Source: Halobacillus litoralis (GTDB lineage: Bacteria; Bacillota; Bacilli; Bacillales; Halobacillaceae). From it: a stretch of 64,000 bases of DNA. The notes beneath the pieces were generated by a model that did not search any database, was not told the DNA's origin, and saw only the letters and a program-made list of their open reading frames with translations. The stretch lies in assembly GCF_009856415.1 (NCBI RefSeq), contig NZ_WMEZ01000001.1, forward strand, positions 868,001-932,000. The letters run 5' to 3'. Shown here in pieces: positions 40,135-48,954 of the stretch (positions within the stretch are counted from its first letter, which is position 1; every line of letters begins with the position of its first letter). The position numbers and the translations under genes were made by a program.

Positions 40135-40914
40135 TCATTGGAACATGGATGAATTCATTTCTTTGATGGCCGCTTTTTCTAGACGTGACACTTGAGCTTG
40201 CGAAATTCCGATTTCTTCAGCCACTTCCATTTGCGTTTTCCCTTGAAAGAAGCGCTTCGTCAAAATCATTTTCTCTCGGTCGTTCAGTTTTTTCATTCCT
40301 TCTCGTAGCGATAGTTCATCGAGCCAAACCGAATCCTTTTCCCTGTCATCTTTCAACTGATCGACGACGAAAATCGGGTCACCGCCGTCATTGTAGATCG
40401 GTTCGAAAAGGGATACGGGATCCTGAATGGCATCCATCGCAAAGACTACATCTTCGTGCGGGACTCCCATCCGTTCAGCAATTTCATGGGGAGCCGGATC
40501 TTTACTCGTCTCACCAATCATTTTCTCACGCATTTGCAAAGCTTTATAAGCTGTGTCGCGCAAGGATCTCGAAACACGAATCGGATTGTTGTCTCTTAAG
40601 TACCTGCGAATTTCACCAATGATCATAGGTACAGCGTAAGTAGAAAATTTCACGTTGTGGCTTAAATCAAAATTATCGATGGATTTCATGAGGCCGATGC
40701 ATCCCACCTGGAACAGATCGTCTCCATACTCTCCGCGATTGTTAAAACGCTGAATTACAGATAGGACGAGACGGAGGTTGCCATTTACCAGCTGTTCTCT
40801 TGCCTCCAGCTCACCACTTTGCAAGCGTTCAAACAGGTCTCTCATTTCTGCATTTTTCAGTACCGGAAGTTTTGATGTATCTACGCCGCATATCTCTACT
40901 TTATGTCGTGTCAA
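40135..40914 (-). CDS. sigG: Forespore sigma factor SigG
   Basis: SigG directs late transcription in the forespore. The 259-residue sigma-70 family protein begins MTRHKVEICGVDTSKLPVL, almost as in B. subtilis, where the N-terminal region helps binding of anti-sigma factors. Region 2 has the core-binding FNNRGEYGDDLFQVGCIGL and region 4 the recognition helix TQMEVAEEIGISQAQVSRLE. The start is TTG at 40914, seven bases after GGGAGGG. A SigF-type promoter stands upstream. ylmA/ylmB of B. subtilis are absent downstream. Confidence 0.98.
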   Translation of the reverse strand: MTRHKVEICGVDTSKLPVLKNAEMRDLFERLQSGELEAREQLVNGNLRLVLSVIQRFNNRGEYGDDLFQVGCIGLMKSIDNFDLSHNVKFSTYAVPMIIGEIRRYLRDNNPIRVSRSLRDTAYKALQMREKMIGETSKDPAPHEIAERMGVPHEDVVFAMDAIQDPVSLFEPIYNDGGDPIFVVDQLKDDREKDSVWLDELSLREGMKKLNDREKMILTKRFFQGKTQMEVAEEIGISQAQVSRLEKAAIKEMNSSMFQ

Positions 40915-40948
40915 TGTAAGACCCTCCCAGGAAGCTGTAATCAGTTTT

Positions 40949-40977
40949 CAGTATCTCCCTGGGTGGGAAAATTATGC
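40949..40977 (-). promoter_or_regulatory. SigF-type promoter for sigG
   Basis: On the minus strand GCATA (40973-40977) fits the SigF -35 GywTA, and GGAGATACTG (40949-40958) fits the -10 GGnrAnAnTw except the last base, with 14 bases between. SigF control of sigG is known in B. subtilis. Confidence 0.65.
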
Positions 40978-40996
40978 ATCGAAGGGTCGTCGGCTG

Positions 40997-41716
40997 TTAG
41001 ACCATTTTGTCGAATTCGCGTTGTAACCTGCGGATGATTTTCTTCTCAAGCCTTGATATATATGACTGTGAGATGCCCATCATGTCTGCCACATCTTTTT
41101 GTGTTTTTTCTTTTTTGCCAATTAATCCGAAACGGAGTTCCATGATTTGTTTTTCACGATCATTCAATTGTTCAAGAGCCGATTTGAGAAGCTTTTTATC
41201 GATTTTCTTTTCGATACCCTTTGTAATTAAATCTTCGTCTGTCCCTAAAATATCAGATAATAAAAGTTCATTTCCGTCCCAGTCCACATTCAACGGCTCA
41301 TCAAAGGATACTTCTGTTTTCAACTTATTGCTTTTTCTAAGGTGCATAAGAATTTCATTTTCTATACAACGGGATGCGTAGGTCGCGAGTTTGATTTTCT
41401 TTTCCGGATCAAACGTGTTCACAGCCTTGATGAGTCCGATCGTTCCAATGCTAATTAAATCTTCTATGTTCAACCCCGTGTTTTCAAACTTCCTGGCGAT
41501 ATAAACGACAAGTCTTAAGTTCCGCTCAATGAGCATCGCGCGTGCCGCCTTATCCCCTTTTGGAAGTAGTTCAAGCAATTCTCTCTCTTCTTCTCTCGAT
41601 AATGGTGGTGGCAGGGCTTCACTTCCACCAATGTAATAAATCTCATCTTGTTTGATACCAAGCTTCATAAGTAAGCGATAATACCATAGCCGCGCTTTAA
41701 AGAACCATTTGAACAT
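40997..41716 (-). CDS. sigE: Mother-cell sigma factor SigE (pro-SigE)
   Basis: SigE controls early mother-cell genes after cleavage of its pro-sequence by SpoIIGA. The 239-residue protein has an amphipathic, aromatic pro-segment (about residues 1-27) ending in [17 protein letters not shown], the known processing neighbourhood. Then come region 2 ([20 protein letters not shown]) and region 4 ([20 protein letters not shown]). Start ATG follows AGGAGGGGG, 18 bases after spoIIGA. The pro-segment is more aromatic ([12 protein letters not shown]) than in B. subtilis. Confidence 0.98.
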   Translation of the reverse strand: MFKWFFKARLWYYRLLMKLGIKQDEIYYIGGSEALPPPLSREEERELLELLPKGDKAARAMLIERNLRLVVYIARKFENTGLNIEDLISIGTIGLIKAVNTFDPEKKIKLATYASRCIENEILMHLRKSNKLKTEVSFDEPLNVDWDGNELLLSDILGTDEDLITKGIEKKIDKKLLKSALEQLNDREKQIMELRFGLIGKKEKTQKDVADMMGISQSYISRLEKKIIRRLQREFDKMV

Positions 41717-41734
41717 GGAATCCCCCTCCTGAAA

Positions 41735-42646
41735 TCACGCTGATTTACCTTTGACCATCAAGTGCGGATGGATGAGCATTTGATAGAGCCGATCGTGTGT
41801 CAAATCCTGTTGTTGCACCCCTAATAAAGGAGCTTTCATTTCCAAGTCCCCCGACTCTGTTTTAACCGTAATCTTATCCACTAGTAACGTTACAAGTAAC
41901 TGTCCTGTCACGCCAGCGGCCTGGTAGGGTACAAGTCGAACAGAGGACTGGATATCTTCCGGTAAGTCCGCTAAAGCGGTTACGACATGATCCACTTCAA
42001 GCTGCTGGATTTGTTCCTTTGAAAAAAATTGCTCCCATAAAAAAGAATCGGCAAGAAATACCATTTTCCGACTGACCGGATCTACGAGCTGGTTTCCGCT
42101 ATCCACTAAACCTTTACAATAGGCGGACCTGCCATTCCACTCCACTGTCACATCATAAATATCCTCAAGCTTCATCTTATGGACGCTGACTTGATTCAAC
42201 CGCCATTTTGTAAAAACATAGGAACAAGGAAAACCAATGACAACGAACAACCAACTGACCGGGTCTCCATAGCCACCACTGAATGTTACGATTGAACCAC
42301 CTTGCAGACTGATTTCTGTTGCTAAGAAATAATGAACCCCCATCATACTTCCACCGATCGCGAAGGTGATAAAATAAAAACTGATCCACTGGACAAAAAA
42401 TGCACGGAGAGAGGTGTATGAAAAGGCCACCCAGATGATGAACATCGAAAAAAAGATTTTCCCGAAGCTTCCTACCAGCCAGGAGTCTGGCATATAAATG
42501 GTAATCGGGACAATCGTAGAGGCGACAAACGCCCCTGAGATCATTCTGAATTTCGATGATTTCGCTCTCGTAATCCCCTGCGTAAGCGATAAGATCATGC
42601 CATCCATCAAAAGGTTGAGTAACCAGACAGCATCAAGATAAATGAT
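41735..42646 (-). CDS. spoIIGA: Sporulation sigma-E processing peptidase SpoIIGA
   Basis: SpoIIGA is the membrane aspartic protease that activates pro-SigE after a signal from SpoIIR. The first 150 residues have five membrane helices, starting IIYLDAVWLLNLLMDGMIL. The soluble protease domain has the catalytic motif LVDSGNQLVDP. The start is uncertain. The family begins at about MxIYLD, where this sequence has AGG ATC ATT TAT, with a purine-rich AGGAGGGGGGAG just upstream but no ATG, GTG or TTG. I place the start at the ATC. A GTG at 42727 would add 27 residues, lacks a ribosome site and lies upstream of a promoter-like sequence. sigE follows after 18 bases. Confidence 0.88.
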   Translation of the reverse strand: MIYLDAVWLLNLLMDGMILSLTQGITRAKSSKFRMISGAFVASTIVPITIYMPDSWLVGSFGKIFFSMFIIWVAFSYTSLRAFFVQWISFYFITFAIGGSMMGVHYFLATEISLQGGSIVTFSGGYGDPVSWLFVVIGFPCSYVFTKWRLNQVSVHKMKLEDIYDVTVEWNGRSAYCKGLVDSGNQLVDPVSRKMVFLADSFLWEQFFSKEQIQQLEVDHVVTALADLPEDIQSSVRLVPYQAAGVTGQLLVTLLVDKITVKTESGDLEMKAPLLGVQQQDLTHDRLYQMLIHPHLMVKGKSA

Positions 42647-42682
42647 CCTCTCTCCCCCCTCCTCTTTATCTGCTGTACTGAA

Positions 42683-42715
42683 AGTATAAGCCCGTCCGGT
42701 TGAAAAGTCTGTCAC
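42683..42715 (-). promoter_or_regulatory. Candidate spoIIG promoter with long spacer
   Basis: GTGACA (42710-42715) and TATACT (42683-42688) are 21 bases apart. The B. subtilis spoIIG promoter is an unusual SigA promoter with a 22-base spacer that Spo0A activates, so the long spacing fits. I do not see clear Spo0A boxes. Confidence 0.5.
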
Positions 42716-42784
42716 AATCTGAACCACTCGCTAGCAAGTTTTGTAGAAGGATGGAAAGACTCTCCTCCTTCTACAAACGCTCAC

Positions 42785-43185
42785 GATTATGGAAGACTCA
42801 GTTTCGAGATGCTTTCGGTCTTCGTTTGCCACAATAGGAGTTAGGGGTGAGAAACGAACCCATTTACCAAGTTGGATCTCCCCCACTATCCCACTGTTAG
42901 AAGTATAAAGCGCTGTGTATTAAGCTTTTATGTTCTGTAGAGTTGTTTATATGATCCACTATCGTTAATGATAACAGCTGATTTTCTAGAAGTGGTTTCG
43001 AGAATCTTCCATGGCAAAGGGGCGGAGGGGAATGGCGAGACTCCTGCGGGAAAAAAGTGCATGGTGAGACCCCACAGGACGCAGTCCGAGGAGGCTCACC
43101 GCGCTCCCGCGGAAAGCGAGCTATTCCCCGTAGCCCTCATCCACTCAATAAAAGTCTCGAAACTGAGGCTTCCACAATCCTGCCA
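42785..43185 (+). repeat. Composite inverted repeat element, copy E (left arm deleted)
   Basis: Termini are ATGGAAGACTCAGTTTCGAG and CTGAGGCTTCCACAATCCTG. The left GC-rich arm is lost: the sequence passes from the outer GATGCTTTCGGTCTTCG nearly straight to GGTGAGAAACGAACCC and the centre with TATAAAGCGCTGTG near 42902. The right arm is complete, with GCGAGACTCCTGCGGGA pairing to TCCCGCGGAAAGCGAG. It lies between spoIIGA and ftsZ. Confidence 0.84.
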
Positions 43186-43230
43186 TTATTCTTGAAGATT
43201 TATGTAGGATGAAAAGATAAAAAAAGACAT

Positions 43231-43267
43231 TAAAAAAACCCGCCACACGGGAATGTGTGGCGGGTTT
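43231..43267 (-). terminator. Intrinsic terminator after ftsZ
   Basis: AAACCCGCCACAC (43236-43248) pairs perfectly with GTGTGGCGGGTTT (43254-43266), followed on the minus strand by TTTTTTTAATG. It ends the ftsA-ftsZ transcript before repeat copy E. Confidence 0.92.
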
Positions 43268-43278
43268 GGGTTGATATT

Positions 43279-44442
43279 TTATCGGCGACGGTTGCGGTTA
43301 CGCAAGAACGTCGGGATATCAAGAGTGTCTTCTTCTTGATTCGGTTTGTTCTGTGGTTGTGGTGGAGCTTGACGACGAGGAGGTTGCTCATCTCGTACGT
43401 TACGCTCTGGCTGTTGTTGTTCGACTTGCTTTTGCTGGTTTACAGGGTTCACGGTTGGACGCTTTTTCTGCTGACCTTGGGCAATTTGTGCTTCATCGAA
43501 ACCTGTGGCAATAACAGTAACAACGATTTCATCTTTCAGGTTTTCGTTGATTACAGAACCGAAGATGACGTTTACTTCCTGATCTGCTGCAGAGGTTACG
43601 ATATCCGCTGCTTCCTGAACTTCATAAAGGCTCAAGTTGGCACCACCGCTGATGTTCATCAAGACGCCGTGTGCACCGTCGATAGAAGTTTCAAGTAATG
43701 GGGAGGAAATAGCCTTTTTAGCTGCTTCAGCCGCACGATTTTCTCCTGTCGCAATACCGATTCCCATAAGGGCGGATCCTTTGTCGACCATGATTGTTTT
43801 CACGTCGGCAAAGTCCACGTTGATCAATCCTGGAACGGCAATCAAATCGGAAATACCTTGTACACCTTGACGAAGAACGTTATCCGCTTCACGGAACGCT
43901 TCAAGCATCGGTGTGTTCTTGTCTACGATTTCAAGCAAACGGTCGTTCGGGATGACAATCAGTGTGTCAACCGCGCCTTTAAGGCTTTCTGTACCACCGC
44001 TCGCTTGTGTAGAACGCTTACGTCCTTCAAACGTGAATGGACGAGTGACAACACCTACCGTAAGAGCGCCAAGTTCTTTGGCCACTTGAGCGATAACGGG
44101 AGCAGCACCTGTACCTGTTCCGCCTCCCATTCCTGCCGTTACGAAGACCATGTCCGCCCCTTGAAGGGCTTCTTCGATTTGCTCTTTGCTTTCTTCCGCG
44201 GCTTTACGACCGACTTCTGGATTTGCACCTGCACCAAGTCCACGAGTCAGTTTTCCACCAATTTGCATTTTAACTTCTGCTTTTGAAAGATTGAGCGCTT
44301 GTGCATCCGTATTGACGGCGATGAATTCGACGCCTTGAACACCATGCTCAATCATACGGTTAACGGCATTGCTTCCGCCGCCACCTACTCCGATTACTTT
44401 AATCGTTGCTAGTTGGTCCATGCTTGTATCAAAATCTAACAT
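43279..44442 (-). CDS. ftsZ: Cell division GTPase FtsZ
   Basis: FtsZ polymerises into the cytokinetic ring. The 387-residue protein has the tubulin signature GGGTGTG at 106-112, N-terminal [11 protein letters not shown] near 20-30 and the T7 loop with [12 protein letters not shown] variable Gln/Pro/Arg-rich linker (about 320-370) leads to the conserved C-terminal peptide [13 protein letters not shown], which binds FtsA, SepF and others. It lies 75 bp after ftsA. A strong terminator follows. Confidence 0.98.
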   Translation of the reverse strand: MLDFDTSMDQLATIKVIGVGGGGSNAVNRMIEHGVQGVEFIAVNTDAQALNLSKAEVKMQIGGKLTRGLGAGANPEVGRKAAEESKEQIEEALQGADMVFVTAGMGGGTGTGAAPVIAQVAKELGALTVGVVTRPFTFEGRKRSTQASGGTESLKGAVDTLIVIPNDRLLEIVDKNTPMLEAFREADNVLRQGVQGISDLIAVPGLINVDFADVKTIMVDKGSALMGIGIATGENRAAEAAKKAISSPLLETSIDGAHGVLMNISGGANLSLYEVQEAADIVTSAADQEVNVIFGSVINENLKDEIVVTVIATGFDEAQIAQGQQKKRPTVNPVNQQKQVEQQQPERNVRDEQPPRRQAPPQPQNKPNQEEDTLDIPTFLRNRNRRR

Positions 44443-44517
44443 CTTACGTTCCTCCTAATACACGAGATTACAAGATTTATTGGTTCGTCCGTCCCTTGAC
44501 CGACTCAAACTTGTTCA

Positions 44518-45816
44518 TTAATCAAAGAAATACTTCAAGAGATTACTGAAGCCTGATTCTTTTTTCTTCTCTGGTTTTTCTGTTTCTTCTTTCGGTTGTT
44601 GCTGCTTTGTCGCACGCTTTTGCTTTTTAGGTTGAGGCTTTTCTTGAAATTCTTCAGTTACAGATGGAAAGATCTCTTTGCCTTGTATTTTCGCATTACG
44701 ATAGGCGAATTGCAAGATTCCTACCCCACTCGTAAACTGCGGTTCTCTTACTCCAATGTAATCCGGAATCGCCAGTCTTACGTTTGCGTGGAAAACATCC
44801 TGTGCTAACTCCAGTACACCAGGCATGTTCATCGTACCTCCGGTCAGTACAAAGCCTCCCGGAAGTTCGCGTACACCCATGCGCTGGATCTCTTGGGCAG
44901 CAAAGACAAAAATTTCTTCTAGTCTAGCTTCAATCATATCAGAGATTTGCAATTGATTGAATGCCTGTTGACGATTACTTCCAATAATCGTGACAGAAAA
45001 ATTTTCCTCTTCATTCGCATCATCAAAAAATGCGTGACCGTGTTCCATTTTCACCTGCTCGGCTTCTTCTGTTGAAGTCCTCAGGCCGATGGATAAATCT
45101 TTCGTTAAATTGTCTCCACCAAAAGGAATCATGCTCGTTCCTTTTAAATGTCCTTCCTCAAATACAGAAATCGTCGTAGAGCCACCTCCGACGTCGATAA
45201 GTGCAACGCCCAGATTCGTTTCATCACTGGATAACGAGACAGTTCCAGAAGCTAACGGCTGCAAACAAACATCCAGTACTTCTAAACCTGCTCGTTCTAC
45301 ACATTTCAATGTATTATGTAAAACGGTTTTGGCACAGGTAATAATCATACCTTCCATCTCAAGACGTACGCCGATCATTCCTCGTGGATCTGTGATTTCA
45401 TCCTGACCATCTACGATGAACTGACGAGGAATCACATCGATAATCTCTCTTTCTGGTGGTACAGAAACCACCTGAGCAGCATCGATGACTCGTGTAATGT
45501 CTTCATTTCCAATTTCCCTGCTTTCGCTGGAAACGGCAACAACACCATGGCATGGCTGCAATTGAATATGATTGCCATTCACACCGACAACGACACGATC
45601 AATTTTCATATCCACCATTCGTTCGGCCTGTTCAACCGCAGAACGAATCGAATGGACCGTTTGATCGATATCTACAATCGCGCCTTTCTTCATTCCGTTC
45701 GATTTAGCTGTTCCTACCCCAATGATATTGAGGTTATCATTCATTATTTCTCCTATGATCACTTTGATTCGACTTGTGCCTATATCTAAACTTACTAAAA
45801 TTTCATTTTGATTCAC
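44518..45816 (-). CDS. ftsA: Cell division protein FtsA
   Basis: FtsA is the actin-like protein that anchors FtsZ to the membrane. The 432-residue protein has the actin phosphate motif SLDIGTS near residues 8-14, IDVGGGSTTISVF in the middle and GGFVLTGGTMNMPG near 320. A Lys/Gln/Glu-rich linker ends in the membrane-targeting helix SGFSNLLKYFFD. The start is GTG at 45816 with GGAGG 10 bases upstream; an upstream frame to 45900 would add 28 unlikely residues covering the promoter. Confidence 0.95.
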   Translation of the reverse strand: MNQNEILVSLDIGTSRIKVIIGEIMNDNLNIIGVGTAKSNGMKKGAIVDIDQTVHSIRSAVEQAERMVDMKIDRVVVGVNGNHIQLQPCHGVVAVSSESREIGNEDITRVIDAAQVVSVPPEREIIDVIPRQFIVDGQDEITDPRGMIGVRLEMEGMIITCAKTVLHNTLKCVERAGLEVLDVCLQPLASGTVSLSSDETNLGVALIDVGGGSTTISVFEEGHLKGTSMIPFGGDNLTKDLSIGLRTSTEEAEQVKMEHGHAFFDDANEEENFSVTIIGSNRQQAFNQLQISDMIEARLEEIFVFAAQEIQRMGVRELPGGFVLTGGTMNMPGVLELAQDVFHANVRLAIPDYIGVREPQFTSGVGILQFAYRNAKIQGKEIFPSVTEEFQEKPQPKKQKRATKQQQPKEETEKPEKKKESGFSNLLKYFFD

Positions 45817-45857
45817 CAGTGACGCACCTCCTGTAGCAAGCCATATAAGTAGTTCAA

Positions 45858-45886
45858 AGCATATCGAATTCACGCTTAAAATACAA
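45858..45886 (-). promoter_or_regulatory. SigA-like promoter for ftsA-ftsZ
   Basis: TTGTAT (45881-45886) and TATGCT (45858-45863) are spaced by 17 bases, about 40 bases upstream of ftsA in the 193-bp gap after sbp. Confidence 0.5.
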
Positions 45887-46009
45887 TCTTTGAAATACAA
45901 ACGTAAATGAAATGATATATTCCACGGGGTATCCCCTTGGAATGAGAGAGAAAAAACTCGTTCCTATGTTGTTTTCCACAGTGTTTCGCGAATTTCCTCT
46001 TAAATACGT

Positions 46010-46375
46010 TTATTTTTTTCTGAATTTCGTTAGCAATTTTTGGTCGATGACAATTCTTCTAACGATAGCAAGGTTCCTGAACAACCGGACACCGAAGGCA
46101 AAGACCGCTGCAAGATAGAGATCGACGCCTAATTGAACGCCGAGAAAGGCAAGTAAAGCAGCGAGTGAAATGTTGAAAAAGAAACCAGTCAGAAACACGG
46201 TGTCATCAAACGTTTTCTCTAACTGTGCCCTGATCCCGCCGAGTAGCGTGTCAAAAGCGGCGAGCACAGCAATGGATAAATAATCGGAATAGGCATCCGG
46301 GATACGGATATCCGTCAAGATGCCGAGGGTCACACCGATGATCAGAAATAAAAGGGGTAACCACAAATTAACCAC
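46010..46375 (-). CDS. sbp: Small basic protein Sbp (DUF1290)
   Basis: A 121-residue membrane protein of the DUF1290 family, always near ftsA in Bacillaceae; its function is unknown. It has three or four membrane helices, the central conserved stretch YLSIAVLAAFDTLLGGIRA, and FFFNISLAALLAFLGVQLG then DLYLAAVFAFGVRLF. The start is GTG at 46375, overlapping ylxX by eight bases. The C-terminus is basic (KLLTKFRKK). Confidence 0.93.
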   Translation of the reverse strand: MVNLWLPLLFLIIGVTLGILTDIRIPDAYSDYLSIAVLAAFDTLLGGIRAQLEKTFDDTVFLTGFFFNISLAALLAFLGVQLGVDLYLAAVFAFGVRLFRNLAIVRRIVIDQKLLTKFRKK

Positions 46376-47072
46376 CAGCTTCTTCTAAAATTTCTAAATG
46401 GAGAGGATCATCGTACTTGGGAAGCACCATTTGTTCTTTCACTTCAAAAACAATCTCCATGTTATCAATGTTGAATATATCTTGTGTCGGGCTTGCTTTC
46501 ATATGATCCTGCAATTTTTCAGGATCTTCAGCCAACACCTTGATGTTCAGCGGGAGAGAACCAATCGGACGGTTATTCACATAGGTCGATCCATTTACAT
46601 CCCTCACTGGGGAAAGATTAGTCAAACGTTCATTCCCTATGCTGATATCTCCAGCTCCGTATGTGTTCAGTTCATTCAAAAGGCGGCTGAGAAGATAGGG
46701 GGAAACACTGGGATATTCCTGCCCGGCAGCCCCCTCATCAAAAATTGGCCGGATGGTCAGTTCCACCCCTGCGCCCTTTTTTTTCTGAAGACCTATCTTT
46801 TTCTCCAGGGTCCCGATAGAATCTTTCAATGTCTCCACTTGTTCGTGTGAGGATTGTTTTTCGTAATTTTCAATGGTCTGATCAGCCCCAGCTATTTTCT
46901 CTAGAAGGTCCTGTTGATGTTCCTGCTGGGCCTTCAAATCTTCTCGCACTTCCCAAACATCTCTTGTATCTCTCATCTCTGTTTCATGGGACGTTGTCTG
47001 AAACTGAACAGCCACCATGAACCCAATCAATAGAAAAACGGTGGATAGCAGCCATTGTGTTCTTCGCTTCAT
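46368..47072 (-). CDS. ylxX: DUF881 family protein YlxX
   Basis: A 234-residue bitopic membrane protein: one N-terminal helix (RTQWLLSTVFLLIGFMVAV), a coiled coil (about 40-90) and an extracellular DUF881 domain with GVELTIRP and ERLTNLSPVRDVNGSTYVNN (first part). The ATG at 47072 has AAGGGTGAT upstream, rather than GTG at 47081. It is paralogous to and adjacent to ylxW. Function is unknown; the setting next to DivIB suggests a role around division or sporulation. Confidence 0.92.
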   Translation of the reverse strand: MKRRTQWLLSTVFLLIGFMVAVQFQTTSHETEMRDTRDVWEVREDLKAQQEHQQDLLEKIAGADQTIENYEKQSSHEQVETLKDSIGTLEKKIGLQKKKGAGVELTIRPIFDEGAAGQEYPSVSPYLLSRLLNELNTYGAGDISIGNERLTNLSPVRDVNGSTYVNNRPIGSLPLNIKVLAEDPEKLQDHMKASPTQDIFNIDNMEIVFEVKEQMVLPKYDDPLHLEILEEAGG

Positions 47073-47077
47073 GTTGA

Positions 47078-47782
47078 TCACCCTTCGGCGGATAGCCTTG
47101 CCTTCATTTCCAATTGATTTTCTTTTGATAACTGCACATCAACATTTTCGTTGAGAAGCTGATCGACGACGCCCCTGGACAGTTTGAGGCTTGAATAGAG
47201 AACCTCCGGGTCCCCGATCGCAGAAATGACAAACGGGGCTGGGTGTTGAACACCGTCCACAGTGATGACCGGACCTGTACAGGCAATATAACTATCTCTC
47301 ATATACCTTTGTCCATTGATGGCAATGGCCTTCGCACCGGCACTGAGAAGTTCGTTGATCACGCTATGAATATGGCTTTCATGAACGATATACTGATTCA
47401 CCTGATCTTCATCCGGTATATATTCAGCATCACTCAAGACGACTTCCACCCCTTGGCCTTCAATCGGAACCTCACCATTCAGCATCTGAAGCTTCTTTTT
47501 ACGTTCAACGAAGTCCGCAACCACCTGTTCACGATCGGCCATCTCATCTTCAAACTCTTGAATCGTATCCCGCTTATCTTTTAACTCCTCACGTAGCTGC
47601 TTGTTCCTTTTTTCCATGTCCAGCAGCTGTTGTTGATAGAAGTATTCTTTTTCCCATTGAGAATCGTTCATTTGAACCATCTGTGGGGAACTTTTTGTCA
47701 GTTGATAGCTATAGCTAACAAGAAAACCAGAGATGAGTAGGACCAGAGATAAGATGATCGGTTTTCCTTTAAGCCTCTTCAT
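47078..47782 (-). CDS. ylxW: DUF881 family protein YlxW
   Basis: A 234-residue paralogue of ylxX with the same layout: N-terminal membrane helix (KPIILSLVLLISGFLVSYSY), a coiled coil (about 35-85), then the DUF881 domain with GVEVVLSD and AKAIAINGQRYMRDSYIACT (first part). The start chosen is ATG at 47782 with AAGAGGAG seven bases upstream; it overlaps the end of divIB by 14 bases. A longer frame to 47818 lies inside divIB. Confidence 0.92.
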   Translation of the reverse strand: MKRLKGKPIILSLVLLISGFLVSYSYQLTKSSPQMVQMNDSQWEKEYFYQQQLLDMEKRNKQLREELKDKRDTIQEFEDEMADREQVVADFVERKKKLQMLNGEVPIEGQGVEVVLSDAEYIPDEDQVNQYIVHESHIHSVINELLSAGAKAIAINGQRYMRDSYIACTGPVITVDGVQHPAPFVISAIGDPEVLYSSLKLSRGVVDQLLNENVDVQLSKENQLEMKARLSAEG

Positions 47783-48593
47783 CTGTGTTCTCCTCTTCCT
47801 CCCCTGCTCCTGGGTCATCTTGCGACTCTTCTTTCTCTGATTCAGGATACTCCTCGAAATAGGCCCCTACATCGATATGTATGATCCCCTCAGCTCCTTC
47901 ATCAAGCTGTGTAACGATGGAAGGATACGCCGGCATTTTTTCGGCAAAACTGCGGATCGAGGCCTGCACCTGATACCCATCATTCATGTAAAGAAGGATT
48001 TGATATGGATTCCCGTCACGAGGGTCCCAATGGATTTCCGAAATGAGACTGCTTACACTTGAAGGCAGTTCTTTCAACTCTTGAGAGATTTCCTTCAGAT
48101 ACGTTTCCTTATTGAATCCGACAAGGATCGGAGCATCTCCTCCAGGGAGAGCCGTTTGTCCATCCAAGCGAGATCCATTCTCAAGAATGGCATGAAAGGC
48201 ACCATCTTGTTTGACGTAACCGATTCTCTCCGCTTCCTTCACTTCAATCTGAACGTTGTTCGGGAAGGAACGGTCGATGGAAGCATAGGTGATTTCTTGA
48301 TGCGACTCGATCTGCTGTTTCATCTCCTCTTCATCGACTCTCCAATAATTCGTGGATGTTGTGACTCCGGCAAGCTCGATGATTTCTTCCTCAGAAACGT
48401 GATACTCACCTTCCACAACTATATGACGAACATTACTGAGTGGCGACTGGAGATAAATGACCGTCGCAATCAGCAAAAATAGAATAGTCAAATACAGAAT
48501 CAAGCGACGATTGGCTTTTTTGCGCCTCGTCTGTTTCAGTTTTGGTATGCGATCTTCTATGGAAACCACTTTTCTCTCTTCCATAACGGGCAT
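47769..48593 (-). CDS. divIB: Cell division protein DivIB (FtsQ)
   Basis: DivIB is a bitopic protein that, with FtsL and DivIC, links the Z ring to septal wall synthesis. The 274-residue protein has a basic cytoplasmic N-terminus (KLKQTRRKKANRR), one membrane helix (about 31-50), the POTRA domain (VRHIVVEGEYHVSEEEI) and a beta domain up to VGAYFEEY, then an acidic tail. The first ATG has AAGGAG very close; the ATG three codons later (48584) is an alternative. MurG and MurB, which precede it in B. subtilis, are absent. It has its own promoter. Confidence 0.94.
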   Translation of the reverse strand: MPVMEERKVVSIEDRIPKLKQTRRKKANRRLILYLTILFLLIATVIYLQSPLSNVRHIVVEGEYHVSEEEIIELAGVTTSTNYWRVDEEEMKQQIESHQEITYASIDRSFPNNVQIEVKEAERIGYVKQDGAFHAILENGSRLDGQTALPGGDAPILVGFNKETYLKEISQELKELPSSVSSLISEIHWDPRDGNPYQILLYMNDGYQVQASIRSFAEKMPAYPSIVTQLDEGAEGIIHIDVGAYFEEYPESEKEESQDDPGAGEEEENTDEEA

Positions 48594-48954
48594 TTCTCCT
48601 TATTGCTAGACACCCTTTACGCTGTTTGTCCTAGCTGTTTGAAAGAATGATGTTCCTCTAAAAGATGCCGAGCTTACTCTACATCTATACGTTTCCCATT
48701 ATATCACAAAAATAGAGTGAAATATTGATAGAGTTTTACTAGTTTCCTATCAATTTTATTACAGGAAAACCCGCATTTCGATGGGTCTCAAGTGATTTCG
48801 CTAAATTCGTTTACCCATTCTTCACCTTAGCTAAACTCACAATAAGCTATTCTTTTTTTATTTTCACCTCTAACACTCGCTCCCATTAGTTGAAGCCCCT
48901 AGTGCGAGAAGCCTGGCCACCGTATAGGGTAGGGCTTCACCCAAAGGTAAGCAA
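48594..48954. other. Intergenic region between spoVE and divIB with two inverted repeats
   Basis: About 360 bases without a credible gene. ATTGATAG (48724-48731) and CTATCAAT (48747-48754) form an inverted repeat just upstream of the divIB promoter, a possible operator. TGAAGCCC (48891-48898) and GGGCTTCA (48932-48939), with an inner CCCTA/TAGGG pair, form a second hairpin near spoVE. No murG or murB remnant is visible. Confidence 0.45.
48698..48706 (-). promoter_or_regulatory. Extended -10 promoter for divIB operon
   Basis: TGATATAAT is a perfect extended -10 on the minus strand, about 105 bases upstream of divIB. No good -35 is seen. It implies that divIB-ylxW-ylxX-sbp is transcribed separately from spoVE. 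Confidence 0.5.
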
